Assembly (NCBI GenBank): GCA_036244855.1
Contig: BQKZ01000933.1
Coordinates: 23,342 to 63,341, forward strand
Origin: Temnopleurus reevesii
Taxonomy: Eukaryota; Echinodermata; Echinoidea; Temnopleuroida; Temnopleuridae
Reading direction: 5' to 3'
DNA length: 40,000 bases
The translations under genes were made by a program, and so were the position numbers. Positions 1 to 10,889 of this stretch are shown piece after piece. The notes beneath the pieces are model-generated. The model worked only from the letters and a program-made list of their open reading frames with translations. It was not told where the DNA came from and made no database searches. Positions within the stretch are counted from its first letter, which is position 1. Each line of letters begins with the position of its first letter.

Positions 1-957
1 TGGGGGAAGAGAGAAAGAAAAAAGAAAGAAAAAAGAGCAAAGGAGAAAGATAGTCTACAGGCACAGACAATCGGCTTTGAGAATTCCTTTTTGTGCAATG
101 CATGACACAGTGTCTACATGCAAAGACTACATTACTTAAAACCAGATTGGGTCCAATAATGATTGAAGTAGTCTTTGACTACTACAGACTACTACTACGG
201 AATAAAATGGAAACCCAAAGCCCGAGAGTATGTGGTTGAAGACTAGGAGAAAGGGGGATCTGTTGCTATGTAAGTAACTATGGAAGTGACTTTATGATCA
301 GAGATAATATCTTAGCACTTGTGATATCATCATTTGTATAATTATTCATGTATATAAGTACACTTGATATCATCAGCATATGCTTCTGCATGTGCATGAC
401 TTTATTAGTTCTGTATTGAGTTGAGATGAGTTGAGCATGAATAAGGTATTGCATGAAGCCAAATACTAAGTGCTATAGATATTTCTAAATGTAAACAGCT
501 GCAGAAAGAATTTATTTTTAACTGAAAAAAATGCTTCATTCTAACATGCCAAAAAAAGGAAAAACCCTTAAAAGTAAAAAGCAAACAAACTAAACCTACC
601 ACCGAAAAGGATAGAAAACACCTACATTCTCGTCCCCCCCCCCAAAAAAAAAACAACAACTTAAAAGCTTGAACAAATATCAAAAGGCAAGATTGTACTA
701 AGAAACATAACACACACACACAAATAAAGATTGCATAAAAAACAATAACAAGTAATCCATTCAATTTATCTCATCACGAGGATCTCGGAGTAAGTTATAA
801 TAAACTTATTTTGAGAGACAAACCAAGAATTCAGGACAGTCTATGCAGCTTTTTACATCCATCACACTGCAGTTACATGTATCACATTTGGTGTATTTCC
901 TGATGCTGTGCCCAGAGGTTTCAGGGAAAACCAATCTCATCATTTTGACACCTTACT
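1..957. other. gene-free stretch with low-complexity tracts
   Basis: I see no supportable exon here. The first 60 bases are almost pure A/G. A run of C followed by a run of A sits at about 634-653, and a short CA repeat at about 710-722. The open frame on the minus strand across 405-764 is built from these low-complexity tracts and its translation is hydrophobic and F/C-rich with no domain signal, so I do not call it a gene. Confidence 0.6.
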
Positions 958-1476
958 TTAAAGCCCATGTATAGTTTTGGTAAAGATTAAAGAAATGTGA
1001 ATTTTGGGGATATATACCATGACATATAGTTTGTATACACATTTCAAGATCATAGCATAATCTTCTACGATCGAATTCTTTTGAAAATTTGAATTTGACC
1101 GTTAAATCATATTTAGCGCCCTCTCTTGGTTATAACAATATTTTGCTTCTTATTGGGCATATACAAAATTATTTCCAAGATTTTATTAAAGCATGCTAAA
1201 AAGGAATACATAAAGAATAAATTCTGAAATTTTCATCCAATTCTGTTCATGAGAAGCTGTCCTTTATCAAGAAAGAAAATATTGAATTAGCGTCGGGGGC
1301 TACGACGCTAAAATATTTTCCACACTTTAGGATATAAATTTTCCAAAACTTGATAATTTTTCATACAATCTTTTGTACAACATGTTCATGATATCATGTT
1401 TCTTTTTAAGTAGATTTGAAGACAAAATTTGGCAATAAAAATATTGGCTTTTACCAAAACTGTACTTGGGCTTTAA
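958..1476 (+). mobile_element. MITE-like element A, about 519 bp
   Basis: The segment begins TTAAAGCCCATGTATAG and ends with the inverted counterpart CTGTACTTGGGCTTTAA, giving terminal inverted repeats of about 27 bp with two or three mismatches. A second element of the same family lies at 5882-6394 in opposite orientation, sharing the inner block GCGCCCTCTCTTGG and flanking sequence. The middle contains a perfect hairpin (TAGCGTCG ... CGACGCTA, about 1288-1310). There is no coding capacity, so it would be non-autonomous. The shared outer TTAA could be a target-site duplication as used by piggyBac-type elements, but it could equally belong to the inverted repeat, so the superfamily is not assigned. 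Confidence 0.75.
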
Positions 1477-2267
1477 TCCAAGAATGTCACATATCGACTT
1501 CATATCCACAAATGGACGTTGAATAAAGTGATAATTCTTAATAGCACCAATGTGATATTACTCAGAATTTGAGCATACTTGGTATCGTATACCAAGCAAA
1601 GTGTGGAGAGGGTAATGAGGGGGAATCAATATCACTAGTGTTTTCTGTGAATGCAGAGAATAAGAAGAGTAAACTTTAGGACTAAAATTTGATAATCAAT
1701 TAAGATGCTAGATTATCAAACTGAAAGTTGGCAATTTGGCCAGTGTCTGATCTAATTAACTCAAGATCCAAATGAGAAACAAATTTTTCTCACTGAATCA
1801 ATGTCTATAATAAATTTTTTTCTTAAAAGGAAATAAAGTAATTTTCCATTTCCTTGGAGATTATGAGATTGTGAAATCAACATGCCAACAATGCTGCCAA
1901 CCCAAAGATAACAAGAGATATAGATGAATAAAAATTTGAAATTAATGATCTGTTTTTTAATCATATATGTAAACATATGTAACAATTCCTTCTTCTTTTT
2001 ATTCCTTCCAGTGCATGCATTGTCCCACTTCAGATTCCCTTCAAAGAGAAAAAGTCTGAACTCAGATATATTGGTGTATCTATATTTTCTATAATTGAAG
2101 GTGAAGGCCTTATGTGTAGGGGAAGAGTTTGTCCCGCTTCCTTGTTGTAATGATGATTGTTCTGACCGAGAAAACCTGATATTCTGCGGATTTACAAGAG
2201 ACAACCATCCACCATCATCGGTCTTTTATCATTGAAAAAGTCTGATTGCTTGGAAGAAATTCTACAC
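1477..2267. other. gene-free or intronic stretch
   Basis: No clear gene. The minus strand is open over 1761-2204, and a second minus frame just downstream of the candidate exon at 2268-2352 could be read as a terminal exon ending near 2045 after an AG acceptor close to 2200. Two different frames are open there and neither translation is recognisable, so I do not call an exon in this part. Confidence 0.4.
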
Positions 2268-2352
2268 CTGAACAGCACAAAGAGCTCTTTGCGCTTGACC
2301 TCAATGGCTACGTTCATACAATCTTTAGCCCTTTCTATTAAAGGTATCAGTT
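2268..2352 (-). CDS. candidate internal exon, unknown gene
   Basis: On the minus strand a pyrimidine-rich run ends in ATTTTTCAAG at the acceptor, followed by 85 bp without a stop in one frame, ending TTCAG before GTGTAG as donor. The frame (two leading bases, 27 codons, two trailing bases) gives LIPLIERAKDCMNVAIEV followed by KRKELFVLF, a plausible amphipathic segment with protein-like composition. The family is not recognised. The donor is weak, the exon is short, and the plus strand is also open here, so chance cannot be excluded. Confidence 0.3.
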
Positions 2353-3132
2353 CTTGAAAAATGTTTGGAAGTGAAAAAAGATAAAGGTTGAGGATTTCGT
2401 AAACAGTTGATGCAGTTCCAGTTGCGCCAAGATTTCAAATGAAAATGATGATATAATCTTACTTCTGTCTAATAAAAAGTATCACAAGCACAGGTATGTT
2501 TCATGAAATATTAAAAAAACCACTAAACTAACAATTAATGATATCAATGGATTTAAAATCTTGCAAATTATATTCTCAGTATGCATATATTAAAAAAGTA
2601 CAATCGGCATTGGAATTTTGCTACCTGTGTATCTTAAATTACTTAAAAACAACATTTCGTAGGAAAAAAAGAATGATAAAAGTGGGATTTTTTCATGAGG
2701 GTATTACACACCACAGTACCTCCATGTACATGTAAAGTAAGCCAAATCATTATCAAGTCAATTCTTTTTCTTCAAAAGAACATCAGCTAAATAAGGAAAA
2801 CTTCATGCACAAAGGGTACCCAATATGTTTAGGGACTAGATTCAACATCTTTCTGCAGTAAAGACCCTAAAGTTTCTTCTCCACATCGCATCATCCCATC
2901 TAACCTGAATATGCATTCTTACATTCTGAGAAAAACCATCCAAGCATAAAAATACAGTCACACCCCAGATAAGGATGGAGTAGACAGCATGCAGACATCT
3001 CTAATATCCCATTTGTTTACTTGTTTTGAATTTTCATAGCACCAATCATCTGAGAATCTTGATACGTTCACACCTCATAAGTGTAAAATGTAATTAGGTC
3101 ATGAAATACTGGGAAAGAAACAAACAAGACTA
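2353..3132. other. gene-free stretch
   Basis: AT-rich sequence with no exon I can support. The plus-strand open frame at 2538-2735 has no recognisable motif and no convincing splice context. No tandem repeat is evident. Confidence 0.5.
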
Positions 3133-3310
3133 AGGAGGTGTTGTTCAAAATCATCAGTAAATCAACTGCAACTTTCCAAAATGTAACGCGCTTATTCATT
3201 CGCGCGCGATATGCGCATTTAACAAGACGCGCATGAAACAATGATTTTGATTGGCGCATTCCGATCAACTGCAACTTGCGATAAATTGCAACTTTTGAGC
3301 AACACCCCCT
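3133..3310. mobile_element. MITE-like element C, about 178 bp
   Basis: The ends are inverted repeats: GGAGGTGTTGTTCAAAA on the left and TTTTGAGCAACACCCCC on the right, with one or two mismatches. The interior is CpG-rich for this region (GCGCGCGATATGCGC) and carries repeated AACTGCAACTT motifs. A related copy without the left terminus occurs at 3666-3810. There is no coding capacity, and I could not identify a target-site duplication. Confidence 0.65.
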
Positions 3311-3557
3311 CAGACCGTGTTTTGTAGAGTATTGAATGAGATAGGGGGATTTGGGGTGGGCTCAAATATTTAGGCAGGTATCTACATTTTGTAAAGGCAT
3401 TTTATGAAATGTCATATCTGTTATTGTCACAGAGACACTCATTTCATCTGTAGGCAAAAATGGGCATATAGGTTGTCACCAATTGTGTTAGTACACAAAA
3501 CTCAATGACCCCATTATTTTTCTCCTTTATCAAAATAAGGCCCATTTTTAATGGGGA

Positions 3558-3573
3558 GGGGGGGGGGGGGGGG
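3558..3573 (+). repeat. poly-G tract
   Basis: A run of about 16 consecutive G, directly preceded by ATGGGGA. Such tracts are length-polymorphic and prone to sequencing error, so the exact length should not be trusted. Confidence 0.8.
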
Positions 3574-3665
3574 AGTATGGGCTTAATTGCCAAGCAATTG
3601 GTGTGGAATCGACTGTTTCCTACATGTCCTCCATTTTAGGACAAAATCCTGGATCTATCAACTGC

Positions 3666-3810
3666 AAATCAACTGCAACTTTGTGAATTGTAACACACAT
3701 TTTCATTTGCGCACGGTATGCGCATGTAACAAGACGCATGTGAAACAATGATTTTGATTGGCGCGTTCCGATCAACTGCAAATTGCGATCAATTGCAACT
3801 TTTGAGCAGC
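3666..3810. mobile_element. truncated copy of MITE-like element C
   Basis: This segment aligns with 3160-3300. It shares AATCAACTGCAACTTT, the GACGC...GAAACAATGATTTTGATTGGCGC core and the right end CAATTGCAACTTTTGAGCA. The outer GGAGGTGTTG and CACCCCC termini are missing. Several substitutions separate the copies, so they are not a recent local duplication. Confidence 0.65.
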
Positions 3811-4147
3811 TGCTAGTATATTAAACAATATCCTCCTTTAAAACTTATAAAATCAATATAATGTGTGATCTACATAAGAAAATACTTCCACAACTATTAT
3901 CAGCTTATTAAAGATATGAAACAACAGTACGATTGGCCAAATGGTGAATATTTGGATCTAGTAAAGTAAACCTGTCCACAATCAGCATTAGATATGAAAC
4001 AACTATGCACTGAAAGATAGTTGGCAAAACTTACTGAATACTGAGGGTTGGGTCCGACTAAATTGTGAAAATTTGTTGAATTGGGGAATGCTTTACTAAG
4101 ACAGGATATTATTTTTTTCCTCAAATACATCATTATTGTACTTACAG

Positions 4148-4253
4148 CCATAATGCAGCCATACTTGGTAAAAAAATGCCCAATTTTAGTGTGCCCTTGA
4201 ATGAAAACGCTGAACTATTTGTATCAAAACTGACATTTCTTGATTCACCTGAG
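4148..4253 (+). CDS. candidate internal exon, unknown gene
   Basis: The acceptor is CATTATTGTACTTACAG and the donor is CCTGAG before GTAACA. Between them lie 106 bp: one leading base and 35 stop-free codons ending in phase 0. The product reads HNAAILGKKMPNFSVPLN then ENAELFVSKLTFLDSPE, with a balanced coding-like composition. I do not recognise the family. The next plausible plus-strand exon is at 8645-8688, whose first frame is phase-compatible, but the link is speculative. This is the better of the unassigned exon candidates because both splice sites are good. Confidence 0.4.
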
Positions 4254-5881
4254 GTAACAGGTGAATATTTGTTCAGTCTAGGAATTATTGTCCAGTATCT
4301 TACATATTGCTGTGACTCTGTTCTTTACATTTGCTTAACACAAAACAGCATCAGAATATTAAGTTGGATTTTAGCCCAATTTCTATAATTCCAATAGACT
4401 TTGTGTGTGGACTACCCATTTCTCATTGTCAATGGGTTAAGGGATTTGCATTCTGGGCAACTCCATTCTGGTTTGAAGACAAATCTATTCTCACTGTGTA
4501 CTTCTCTAAGAGAAAAATGGCAGTCTTATTCATATGTATTAAGATAGATGTGGGTTGGTTCATTCACATGCATATGAACAGAAAGGCATGTGTGGGCATT
4601 CAGAGAACCAATTACGGCTGATCTGCTACTAGATGAGTGGGCAAAGTGGTAATATACTAAGCTCTGTCATCTTGAATTTAAATTGTAATCTTGAATCTAA
4701 ATCACTATCTTGTGAAGGAGGGAAAGAATGCTTAAATTATTTTCTTGTAGTATTGCTTGATACCTGTTTTTTTTTACATGTACATCAGATGCTATCATTT
4801 GCATTCTTACATAAATGAAGAGATTAATATTTGAAAATAGATACGAGGTTGATAATAAAATCACAGCAATTTTCATCATTATAAAAAAAAAAGACACCTT
4901 GAGGACTCTTTAGTGCGTACAATATAAACGATTGAATGAACTATTGAAAGAGGTTGTTAAAATGAATGAATTTTTGGAATCATTGTAGATTGTATTCTCA
5001 TTTTCACTTCTATCTTCATCATCATCATTGTATATCATCATCATAATTATCCCCATCATCATCGTCATCATCATTGCCATTGTTGTCATTCACAACAACA
5101 TTAACATCAATGGTATTATTGTCATATCTGCATGTCATTGTCAAATCCACTGGCAATACAATTCTATGTGTGTGGGGAAAAAATACTTATACCACTTAGA
5201 AGCCGCGAAATCATGATCTGTAAAACGAGAATGGTTTGTGCAGACTGCATATTTGTCTGCTTTACAAATCAAGGTAATGACACAAAAACTATTTTCCATG
5301 TGAAAAAAAATAATTTTGAAGCTTGCAAAGCCAGAGTGATAAATGTGGAATTCTTGGTAAAAGACGGGAAAGTAAAATTAGCACGCATGGTTAGAAAAAT
5401 GTGAAAAACACATATCTGACTGTCAACCACAAAAAAGGTAATATACTCCATTGATTTTGTACGTACAAGAACATGAATTTTGAGCTTGCACAGTAAGTAA
5501 TGAAAGTAAATATATTATCTTATATCTTGTTTTCTCTTTGAAAACTTTCAGCGCTGTAAGTGCCAATGAGGTGGACCTGTGCGCTCTACAATATAATATT
5601 GATTTTTAAATGAAATGCAGGAAATATAACAGTTGTTTCATATCTTATGCTGATGATCAGGGATGTACTCGTAATTATCTTATATTAAAAACTCGGAGAA
5701 TAACTATTCAACCGCTTCAAACTGGACCTTAATTTCTAATGCTCTAACAAAAACAGCGAATATTGTCATGCCATTGGGGTTTGTGAAGGGAAACTACAGT
5801 AACATCCATTTGCTATGAAAAAAGAATAATACAGGAAACAAACATGTACACTGAGAGTTCTTTATGGCTTTTGGTACAATG
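4254..5881. other. gene-free or intronic stretch
   Basis: No exon I can support with confidence. A weak exon-like segment (about 5204-5272, plus) runs from CCACTTAG to AATCAAG before GTAATG, but its acceptor is poor. The remaining open frames are unremarkable. Confidence 0.45.
5010..5110 (+). repeat. imperfect ATC/CAT microsatellite
   Basis: Repeated TCATCATCATCAT blocks are interrupted by TTGTATA, AATTATCCCC and GTCATTCACAAC. The isoleucine-rich open frame over this tract is a product of the repeat and not a gene. Confidence 0.8.
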
Positions 5882-6394
5882 TTAAAGCCCAAGTACAGTT
5901 TTGGTAAAAGCAAATTATTTTCATCACCAGATTTTATCTTCAAATCTATATGAAATGAATTATAGTATCATAAACATATTACACAAAAGATTGTGCAAAA
6001 AATGAACGAGCTTTGGAAACGCTATAACCTAAAATGTGCACATTTTTATAGCGTGGTGCTTCACCATGCTATTTCAATATTTTCTTTCTTGATAAAGGAC
6101 AACTTCCCATGCTCAGAATTGGATGAAAATTTAAGAATTTAATCATTGTGTATCTATCATTCTATTGTAAAATCTTGGAAATAATCTTGTATATACTCGA
6201 TAACGAGCAAAATAATGCTATAACCAAGAGAGGGCGCTAAATATGATTTAACGGTCAAATTCAAATTTTCAAAAGAATCAGTTCGTAAGAAAATATACTA
6301 TGGTCTAAAAATGTGGATAAGAATTACATGTCATGAAAACTATCCCCAAGATTCACATTTCTTCACCTTTACCAAAACTGTACTTGGGCTTTAA
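5882..6394 (-). mobile_element. MITE-like element B, about 513 bp
   Basis: Same family as 958-1476 but inverted. It starts TTAAAGCCCAAGTACAG and ends CTGTACTTGGGCTTTAA, so here the terminal inverted repeats match closely. The interior shares the CCAAGAGAGGGCGC block. A hairpin (TAGCGTGGTG ... CACCATGCTA) occupies the same place as the one in element A but has different stem sequence. The left boundary of the 13.6 kb duplicated segment (6187) falls inside this element. Confidence 0.78.
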
Positions 6395-7189
6395 AGGGAG
6401 TTAGAGAGGAGTGGGGAGGGCGTCTTCAATTCTCTAAATAACGTATAAGACTATGAAGTAATATGATTAAACTGCTCCCGTAATATCACATATGATAAAA
6501 ACATGGACCTAATTATAGATCAATAGAAAAATGTTCAAAACTTCCTAGAAATGTACGCTGAGACGCCCTTGAAGTTAAGATGGACAAGCAAGAGCTTTAA
6601 TGTCAACAGAAAAACATGACCGTCCCAATACAGCGCAGTAGACATACAATGTAGACTTAGCTGAAGGCCATTTTACACTTAAGTCTGAGGAGGAGTCCCC
6701 GAAGGAAGATTGGCGATACAGCCACTGCTAAATAAACTTTCTGTCATGGATAATAATGCATTTAGTGCCTCCTGTTTTATTTCAAAGACTAGGGGAATGG
6801 GATTGTTCTTTCCTTTTTTATTCTCTATTCACAGAGATGCTATCTGTTCCAGAACATGCATTAGGATAGAAATTAAAATGTGAATTACAGAACAGCTGAA
6901 CCAAATATTTTCTCATGAGGGCAATTGGAATTCCACAAAAATAAATGAAAAAATTAGTACAATTTTGTGTAAATACATAGAAAGATGCTTTCTACACAAG
7001 AGTTGAAAAAAAAGTCTGAACAGTGGTATCGATGTCTATATGCTTCCTCTTCAAAAAAATATTTGAATTGACTGCTGGTTTTTTTTAAGTTCCAACATGT
7101 ATATTCTGGAACAGTTGGCATCTCTGCATCTGGAAGATTCATTAAACTAGAAGGTAGAGTATGAATAGCAAAATAACTGATCAAAATGT
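6395..7189. other. gene-free stretch
   Basis: No exon or repeat I can support. The minus-strand open frame 6954-7184 contains poly-F tracts from T/A runs and is repeated in copy 2 with one change, giving no evidence of selection. Confidence 0.5.
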
Positions 7190-7232
7190 GCTCTCTCTCT
7201 CTCTCTCTATCTCTTATCCCCTCTCACTCTCT
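7190..7232 (+). repeat. CT microsatellite
   Basis: A CTCTCTCTCTCTCTCTCT run followed by interrupted CT repeats. The corresponding run in copy 2 (about 20804-20845) is shorter by two bases, a typical slippage difference. Confidence 0.85.
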
Positions 7233-7382
7233 CTGAAAAACTGAAGTTTTAAATGATGATTTGAACGAACCATGATACCTTATGAGGGTATGGCCAGTTG
7301 TGCCATGCTCCAATTACTGCAACAGAGCCTCGGAATTGCAACCGGTGTGTAATAAACGTTTGGTTAACCTGATATGGTGCAC

Positions 7383-8230
7383 AGACAGCCATGGGGGACG
7401 GAAATGTTCAGTTTCAGTCGGGAGCTAATTCAATCTTGTTTGCATGGACTATCCCAATCGCCCCCACCTTTCCTTCCGTTCATCTCCACCCTTATTTTCT
7501 TATCAAGGATTTTACTAATTGCATCTTATTTGCCTGGACATGTACAGAGAGCTTAAGTGTTGGAAATGTTGGTTTTCGGTCAGAAACTATCTTGCTCGTA
7601 CATGGTGTCCTGATCGCCCCCGCCTTTACATCCCTCCCATCCCCTCGTTTCTTATTGAGTACATACTAATTCCATCTTATTTTCTTGGACATGTAGATGA
7701 CTATTGGGGGGGGGGGGTTGAAATGTTCAGTTTCAGTCAAGAGTCAATTCAATCTTGTTTGCATGGGCTGTCCTGACCTGAATGCCCCCGCCCTCTGTCC
7801 CATTCCCTCCTTTCTTACAGAGGACTATACTAGTTTTACCTTACTTTCTTGGATATATACAGAGAGCTATAGGGGTGGTAATGTTCATTTTTGGTCAGAA
7901 GCTATCTTGCTTGCACGTATTATCCTGACCGCCCCCGCCCTCCCTACCCTCTTTTCTTATACATTACAGTGTAAACAAACTAATTCAATCTTACTTGATA
8001 GGACATACAGAGACCTATAGGGGTGGAAATTTTCAGTTTCAGTAGAGAGCTGATTCAATCTTGTACATACTGTCCAGACTGCCCCCACCCTCCCACCTCT
8101 TCGACCCTCCTTTCTTATCGATTACTGTGAAGACAAACTAATTCCATTTTACTTGATAGTACATACAGACAGCCAGAGGAGGGGGGGGGGAGATGGAAAT
8201 ATCTTCTTAATTTCATTGCTAATTCAATTT
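7383..8230 (+). repeat. higher-order tandem array of about 155 bp monomers (A/B type)
   Basis: Six diverged monomers start near 7383, 7546, 7694, 7860, 8007 and 8165. Each runs from ACAGAGAGCTATAGGGG-like sequence through GGAAATGTTCAG, a C-rich block (TGACCGCCCCCGCCCT) and CTAATTCAATCTT to GGACATGTACAG. Units 1, 3 and 5 share CAGTTTCAGT...AATTCAATCTTG, whereas units 2 and 4 share TTTTCGGTCAGAAACTATC or a close variant. The array is therefore dimeric, with a period near 312 bp. Plus-strand open frames across it repeat short peptides such as ILFAWT and are by-products of the repeat. Confidence 0.75.
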
Positions 8231-8644
8231 TGTTTGCCTGGACTGTCCCTCAGTCGCAAACTTATTCAATGTTGCTCATTTTGACTCTCAAGACCACCCT
8301 CATGCTCCCGTTCCCAACCCGCCCACCCACTCCCTACTTATCCACTCCTCCCAATATGCTGGGAACTTATTTATTCTGCACCTCAAACGCAGCCTCCATA
8401 CATAGCCCCATGCCTTTGGGCACAGAACACATCACTATTCATTCATGTGAGTATAAAGAGAGACGTTTTAAAGATAACCTCAAATTCAGATGGAGAAATT
8501 CGGTTCAGACAGAAAAAAGTTGGCAGAAAGTCCTTTGATGTTCATCTTTCGTATTAAGACTTATCTTTTAACAAAAAGATTTATCTCTGTATGCAAACCT
8601 GAAGATATTTCATTGTCTATTTACAAACTGGTTTTCTTCTGCAG
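8231..8644. other. gene-free stretch
   Basis: C-rich then AT-rich sequence continuing from the array. The plus-strand open frame 8230-8538 is proline/threonine-rich from the C-rich tract. No domain is recognisable. Confidence 0.45.
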
Positions 8645-8688
8645 CCAACACAGGACATACTAGTCGGACTGAGGTCTCAACGATCAAG
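8645..8688 (+). CDS. candidate 44 bp micro-exon (copy 1)
   Basis: A strong acceptor (GGTTTTCTTCTGCAG) and donor (ATCAAG before GTGACA) flank 44 bp. Two frames are open. One starts at phase 0 and reads PTQDILVGLRSQRS. The other carries two leading bases and reads NTGHTSRTEVSTIK. The family is not recognisable at this length. The copy 2 version differs by one base that changes an amino acid in either frame (H to N or D to E). The upstream candidate at 4148-4253 ends in phase 0 and could join the first frame, but that is inference. Confidence 0.3.
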
Positions 8689-9358
8689 GTGACAAAGCAA
8701 ATGTTTTGTTTTTGCTTTGTACTCATTACTCACTACTCTGCAATTATGCATTTTCCCGAGAATCATTTGAAATTTATTAAAAACTCTTGAAATGATTTTG
8801 AACATTGAATTCAGGTTTTGTTTAATATTCTAAAATAATTTTCTGCCAGATAATATTGCCAGTTTGTCAAAGGCCTTTTACCCAAATTTTTATTAGAAAT
8901 TACATTTTCTGATTGCTGCCAGAGAATAATTTTGAATCACCATTTCACTATTTAGCCTTGACAAAATTTCAGCCAATGAAAAACCATTTTGCACATTAAT
9001 ATGTCTCTCATCAGTTCCTGGCCAAGAACATTCAAGTAAACTATTAAAAATTATAGTCATTCTCTCCAAAATTCAAACGTATCTTACAGAATACACGCCT
9101 TTTGGCAATCATGTTGATTGTGTTTTTTTCTGTCACGCAGACTAAAGCATGGTATACAGGACTTGACAGGTTGGCCCCACACAGGCGCACCTCACACAAG
9201 ATTCAATTACATTTCCTTGCACGCATCTATTATTTAAAGGGGTTCCAACAGATTACAAAGAGATTGTGGCAAACGCTGATTCGAAACCGTCTTTCAATAC
9301 TGTGCGTGCATGTTTGTGCACAACTCTGTGGAGTGTTGTGTCATTGCATTGTATTATG
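8689..9358. other. gene-free stretch
   Basis: AT-rich with no splice-bounded coding frame I can support. The plus-strand open frame 9102-9359 has no recognisable motif. Confidence 0.5.
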
Positions 9359-9655
9359 ATAGAGGCATAGTGGTGTAGTAGTCATGACTCTCGCCTTTCA
9401 ACCAGAGGCTCATAGGTTCGAATCCAACCCATGGCGTCAATTTCCTTCAGCAAGAAATTCATCTACACTGTGCTGCACTCAACCCTGGTGAGGTGAATGG
9501 GTACCTGGCAGGAATATTTATTTCTTGAAATACCAAAGTGCGCTGGTGGCTGCCGGGCTAAAGCCAGGGTAATAAATGCAAAGCGCCTTGAGCACTCAGC
9601 AATGAGAGTGGATAAGTGCGCTATATATATATATTGTTATTATTATTATCATTAT
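9359..9655 (+). mobile_element. tRNA-derived SINE (copy 1)
   Basis: The head contains RNA polymerase III promoter boxes: A-box-like TAGTGGTGTAG at 9368-9378 and a canonical B box GGTTCGAATCC at 9415-9425. The body has TGCTGCACTCAACCCTGGTG, and the 3' part reads AAAGCGCCTTGAGCACTC then GATAAGTGCGCTATATA, followed by TTATTATTATTATC. The spacing and the trinucleotide tail fit a tRNA-headed SINE mobilised by an L2-like LINE. The GCGCTATATA tail is one I associate with deuterostome SINEs from memory; it was not checked. About 297 bp and apparently full length. Confidence 0.85.
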
Positions 9656-9696
9656 AACTTCCAACAAGAAAGTTGTGGCTTAAAATTCTTACGATA

Positions 9697-9775
9697 ACAT
9701 TTCTCTTTCAACAAGAAATTGGTCAACACTGGGCTACACTCAACCCAGGTAAGGTTAATGAGCGCAAGCAGGATT
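9697..9775 (+). mobile_element. partial SINE fragment
   Basis: TTTCAACAAGAAATTGGTCAACACTG and GCTACACTCAACCCAGGT align with the body of the SINE at 9359-9655 (AGCAAGAAATTCATC, GCTGCACTCAACCCTGGT). Head and tail are missing and several substitutions are present, so it is an older truncated relative lying 40 bp downstream. It recurs at 23309-23387. Confidence 0.6.
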
Positions 9776-10889
9776 ACTCTGTGCTGTAGACTCCCTTTCT
9801 TGATAGCTGATGAACATCAAATTAAAAATTTAGAATCCCCAATATTACAAGTAGATTCAGAAGAAACACCTCTTTATACTAAAATGGATCTTGACCAGGA
9901 TTGACTCTGAAGAAACAGACTTCAAATGGTGTTGATTAAGAAAAGAAATCTATTCATTCAAAATGTTTTATTTAAAATCTCAACATTCACATGCCAGACT
10001 TAGCTAGAAATGATTTACTACATGTACATGTAGAATGTGTGAAGATGTTTCAGCTTGAAGTGGAGCTGTGGAAAAATAGAATTAATTTTCTGCTTATGCA
10101 CAATACTGCCATTCAGCTCAAGGCTGCATGAAACATAATAAGCGTTTGCGAAATTGATTTGTTTCTTCAAATGTCTGCCATACTAATTCATCCACAAAGC
10201 GTTGAGCCCTACTCATTTCATGTGGTGTATGCATGTTTTATTGATGTATTAAGAGAAACATGGAATTGTAAAAACATTGCACCCATTAGACAAAAAAAAA
10301 TAGCTTGAAGAGCAAATTACTTAAAAATTAAGGAAAATGTTCTTGAAAACAACTTGTGTATTTGATTCCTTAGAAATCAGTGATATTCATTTAATTGCCA
10401 TTAACCATTTCTATATGCATATTGAGTAAAACTTTATTGGAGAAGTGAAGTGTTAAATATCATTGTTTGACATTCATAAATATTGAAATACTTGTGAATA
10501 AATGATTGTTCTATAATAAGTAAATTTTTCATTATAAATTGTTACATGCAATTTGTCCAACACTGAATTAGAATGGCTGAACTGAGGAAACAAGGAATTT
10601 CCTATGTTAATGACCCAACATTTGCTCTGACAACAATTAATATGGTCCTAATTATTTGCGAGATCACGATTAGGGATGGGAGTTTCACCAGGTTTATGCA
10701 GGGAATAATCTTACTTTTCACATTTGATTAGCAGTTTTAGACATTGAGGAAACTTTTAGAATTCTTTACCGTACAGTTCCATGCAAAAAAGTTGCTACAC
10801 AAAACATATTTTGTATAGCAATTCTGCTAAAATGTTTAGCAAATTGCGATGCGATACCAGGAAAATTATTCCCTGCTCAGATTAATGTA
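9776..10889. other. gene-free stretch
   Basis: AT-rich sequence. I see no exon with both splice sites, no tandem array and no clear element. Confidence 0.5.

Noticed and set aside
7391..8020. Overlapping plus-strand open frames with repeated ILFAWT and LLAR-like peptides
   Set aside because: They lie in the A/B tandem array, and a 5 bp deletion in copy 2 changes the frame, so they are repeat artefacts.
9368..9430. tRNA gene
   Set aside because: A and B boxes are present but the sequence continues into a SINE body with a trinucleotide tail, and I could not form a proper acceptor stem. It is a SINE head.
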